Below are positions 14,718 through 16,243 of a stretch of 16,243 nucleotides of DNA, one piece after another. The position numbers and the translations under genes are program-made. Source of the DNA: JALXDT01 sp964634755 (GTDB taxonomy: Bacteria > Acidobacteriota > Aminicenantia > JAMOAD01); the NCBI GenBank assembly GCA_964634755.1, contig CAZWJH010000058.1:1-16243 (forward strand), read 5' to 3'. The notes under the pieces are model-generated. The model made no database searches and was not told the origin of the DNA. It saw only the letters and a program-made list of their open reading frames with translations. Numbering within the stretch: position 1 is the stretch's first letter; every line of letters starts with the position of its first letter.

Positions 14718-14909
14718 TTAATCCCAAAAAAAGGGGAATGCAATTATTAAAACAGAGGTTAAAATTAAAGAAATAATGCTCTTAAAAAAATAGGGTATTA
14801 TGTAAAGTAAAGCTCCTGAGAGGAAAAAGATATAATTTTGTTGCCTTTTCCCATAAATTATAAAACCTGTGCCAATAGCACCCAAAATAATCCAGATAAA
14901 AACTTTCAT
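14718..14909 (-). CDS. Small two-helix membrane protein
   Basis: This 63-residue protein is nearly all hydrophobic. A first membrane helix covers about 3-19 (IWIILGAIGTGFIIYG), followed by a short basic loop (KRQQ) and one or two more hydrophobic stretches to a C-terminal FPFFWD. It resembles a widespread family of very short membrane proteins with a G..Y.YGKRQ motif and a YPYF-like segment (here IPYFFK). Their function is unknown as far as I know. The ATG overlaps the DUF1848 stop by 4 bases (ATGA) and GAGG precedes it, so translation is coupled. No clear terminator follows before the trmH promoter. Confidence 0.7.
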   Translation of the reverse strand: MKVFIWIILGAIGTGFIIYGKRQQNYIFFLSGALLYIIPYFFKSIISLILTSVLIIAFPFFWD

Positions 14910-15760
14910 TTTATCCTCACATTTATCTTTTTATTTGCATAACAATATAGGCAGGGAATAGGGCAGCTCATTCCATAGTTGCCTATGTCTTTTGATTCGG
15001 AACATCCGCACTCTTTTCTCTGTCCCCTGTCTTTTTTGTATTTAATCTTCCATCCGAGAGGATGAATATTTGATAAGTATTCAGCATCAATACATTTTGA
15101 TTTTTCTATCCCTTCAATTTTAGTAAGAAATTCTTGAGAACATGCGTACAATTTAATATCTGTTTCCCTTATCTCTTTTGCCATATCAGAAGCTAATTTT
15201 AATTTTTTCTCCTTTGATGGGTCAATGTATTCAATCCCCACTTTTTTAAATCTTTTTATTACTGTTGGGTAGTATTGAACAAAACTGAATATGAGTTTTT
15301 TTAACCCGTGTTTTGAAATTTCCTTTATTAGAATAGGGAAAAAATCATAGTTTGTTTTAAGTTTTCCTTCATATTTGTAAAAGATAATAGGATCAAATCT
15401 TATGGCTATTCTTTCGGTGCCCACTATTTTTACAAGTTCTTTTAATTGTTCAAGGGCTTTCTGAGGTTTGGGAATGATAGGCTCCATCTCAGCCCCACCA
15501 AGACCTGTTATAGTAAAGTGGAGGTATATTTGAGAGTAGCTCATTAATAAGTCTTTTAGTTCAAATCTATTATTTATAAAATTTTCAAAATTCTTTGACC
15601 ATAAAACTATTGTGTGTACTCCAGACGGAGAAAGATTTACACTATACCTATGTCCAAAAGGTCCCTGAACCTTAACTTTTCTTTTTTTTAATATATTACT
15701 AAAATACTTCGGATAAAAAGCTATAAGATCCGTTCTTCTTGATGCTGAAACTATCAGCAA
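14906..15760 (-). CDS. DUF1848 family protein with C-terminal CxxxCxxC cluster
   Basis: This 284-residue cytosolic protein belongs to DUF1848. The opening IVSASRRTDLIAFYPKYF, the VLWSKN segment, IYLHFTITGLG, IAIRFDPIIFY and LIFSFVQYY are the family's landmarks. The C-terminus carries a Cys cluster: C251-x-C253, then C266-x3-C270-x2-C273 in CPIPCLYCYAN. CxxxCxxC is the 4Fe-4S motif of radical SAM enzymes, here at the end of the chain instead of the start. The function of the family is not established; I infer an iron-sulphur protein, perhaps radical SAM-like. The start is TTG at 15760, 5 bases after the preceding stop and without a clear RBS. The family start (usually M-I-I-S-A-S-R-R-T-D) fits exactly, so it is kept. 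Confidence 0.85.
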   Translation of the reverse strand: MLIVSASRRTDLIAFYPKYFSNILKKRKVKVQGPFGHRYSVNLSPSGVHTIVLWSKNFENFINNRFELKDLLMSYSQIYLHFTITGLGGAEMEPIIPKPQKALEQLKELVKIVGTERIAIRFDPIIFYKYEGKLKTNYDFFPILIKEISKHGLKKLIFSFVQYYPTVIKRFKKVGIEYIDPSKEKKLKLASDMAKEIRETDIKLYACSQEFLTKIEGIEKSKCIDAEYLSNIHPLGWKIKYKKDRGQRKECGCSESKDIGNYGMSCPIPCLYCYANKKINVRIK

Positions 15761-15765
15761 TTATG

Positions 15766-16243
15766 CTATTTTGTTTTTACTGGCATCAAATTCACAAGAT
15801 AGACTTGAAGGCCTAACTCTCTGTCATCATTTCCTTTGTTTAGCTTAGCTGGAACAAATGTCTTATCTGTTTCTATATAAATCTTAAACTCATCTTCATT
15901 TCCGAGAATATTTTTATCAAGTAAATATTTTCTTTTGAATTTCCCCTCTTTGGGAACAAAGCTTTCAAGCTCTTTGTCATTAATCTTTATTGTGATTTTT
16001 TGATCAGGATACACTCCCTTATCAACCCCTCCGTAGATATAAAGATAGAGAGGCTCTCCTATATTGTCCGCGATTATAGATGCTTTTTGGGAAGTCCATC
16101 TCCAGCTATCATAAATCCCATAACCAAACTTTTCTTCGGGGTACCATCCCTCTGCATAGGTAATTTCGGGATATTCAGCTGGTCTTAACTCAAACTCAAG
16201 CTTTTTCTGATAAAGAATGATTTTTGAATTCTTTACTTTTGGC
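15766..16243 (-). CDS. C-terminal part of a protein, probably a membrane glycosyltransferase tail (5' end outside window)
   Basis: The frame is open from the right edge of the window to the TAG at 15766, giving the last 158 residues or so of a longer protein. A GTG at 16014 is an internal codon, since the conserved region continues upstream of it. The segment reads EGWYPEEKFGYG, then WRWTSQKASII, PLYLYIYGG, KITIKINDKELESF and DRELGLQVYLVNL. The GWYPEE and WRWT pair followed by a beta-rich region resembles the C-terminal carbohydrate-binding-like domain at the end of some polytopic (GT39/ArnT-like) glycosyltransferases and related sugar-linked proteins. That assignment is from memory of pattern. 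It ends 5 bases before the DUF1848 start, so the genes are probably co-transcribed. Confidence 0.7.
   Translation of the reverse strand, partial: PKVKNSKIILYQKKLEFELRPAEYPEITYAEGWYPEEKFGYGIYDSWRWTSQKASIIADNIGEPLYLYIYGGVDKGVYPDQKITIKINDKELESFVPKEGKFKRKYLLDKNILGNEDEFKIYIETDKTFVPAKLNKGNDDRELGLQVYLVNLMPVKTK

Noticed and set aside
1..16243. tRNA genes, CRISPR arrays, insertion sequences or prophage genes
   Set aside because: No direct-repeat array, no transposase, integrase or phage-like protein, and no cloverleaf-like segment was seen; coding density leaves almost no room for them.

Overview
The window is AT-rich bacterial chromosome, packed almost wall to wall with genes. No gene-free stretch exceeds about 160 bases, and I see no mobile element, CRISPR array, rRNA or tRNA. 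A diderm (Gram-negative-like) bacterium is suggested by the MsbA-type exporter, the phosphatidylethanolamine (PE) genes psd and pssA, a DUF465/YdcH protein, and a signal-peptide-bearing tricorn-like protease. That mix, especially the bacterial tricorn homologue and the Asd-like pseudoenzyme beside psd/pssA, resembles Acidobacteriota-type genomes. This is an inference from gene content, and the lineage is not proven here.

Layout. Bases 1-2770 (+ strand) hold a two-gene signalling unit: a 5'-truncated PAS-PAS histidine kinase overlapping a response regulator whose output is an HDOD domain. Everything from 2787 to the right edge lies on the - strand. Bases 2787-3239 encode a small secreted protein of unknown function with its own possible promoter. 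Bases 3319-9642 form one tight run of eight genes behind a good sigma70-type promoter (9683-9711). In transcription order they are a DUF465 protein, psd, pssA, an Asd/USG-1-like protein without any cysteine, an MsbA-like ABC exporter, yicC, an orphan PqqD-like protein and trmJ. Most junctions overlap by a few bases or are separated by 1-3 bases, so translational coupling is likely. The core theme is making PE (PssA, then Psd) and probably moving lipid across the membrane (MsbA-like), with RNA maintenance genes (yicC, trmJ) attached.

Bases 9752-14691 form a second apparent transcription unit. It starts at a TTGATA-N17-TAGAAT promoter, runs trmH, then an unknown secreted protein (53-base gene overlap), then a large secreted tricorn-like S41 protease, and ends at a perfect 14-bp-stem terminator. 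Bases 14718-16243 hold a small membrane protein, a DUF1848 protein with a C-terminal radical-SAM-like Cys cluster, and the 3' part of a gene running off the window that resembles the C-terminal domain of some membrane glycosyltransferases.

Nothing here is a clear new system of the defence or mobile type. The best leads are the catalytically dead Asd-like protein conserved inside a phospholipid operon, the orphan PqqD-like protein with no visible peptide or radical SAM partner next to it, the DUF1848 Cys cluster, and the palindrome overlapping the trmH promoter.
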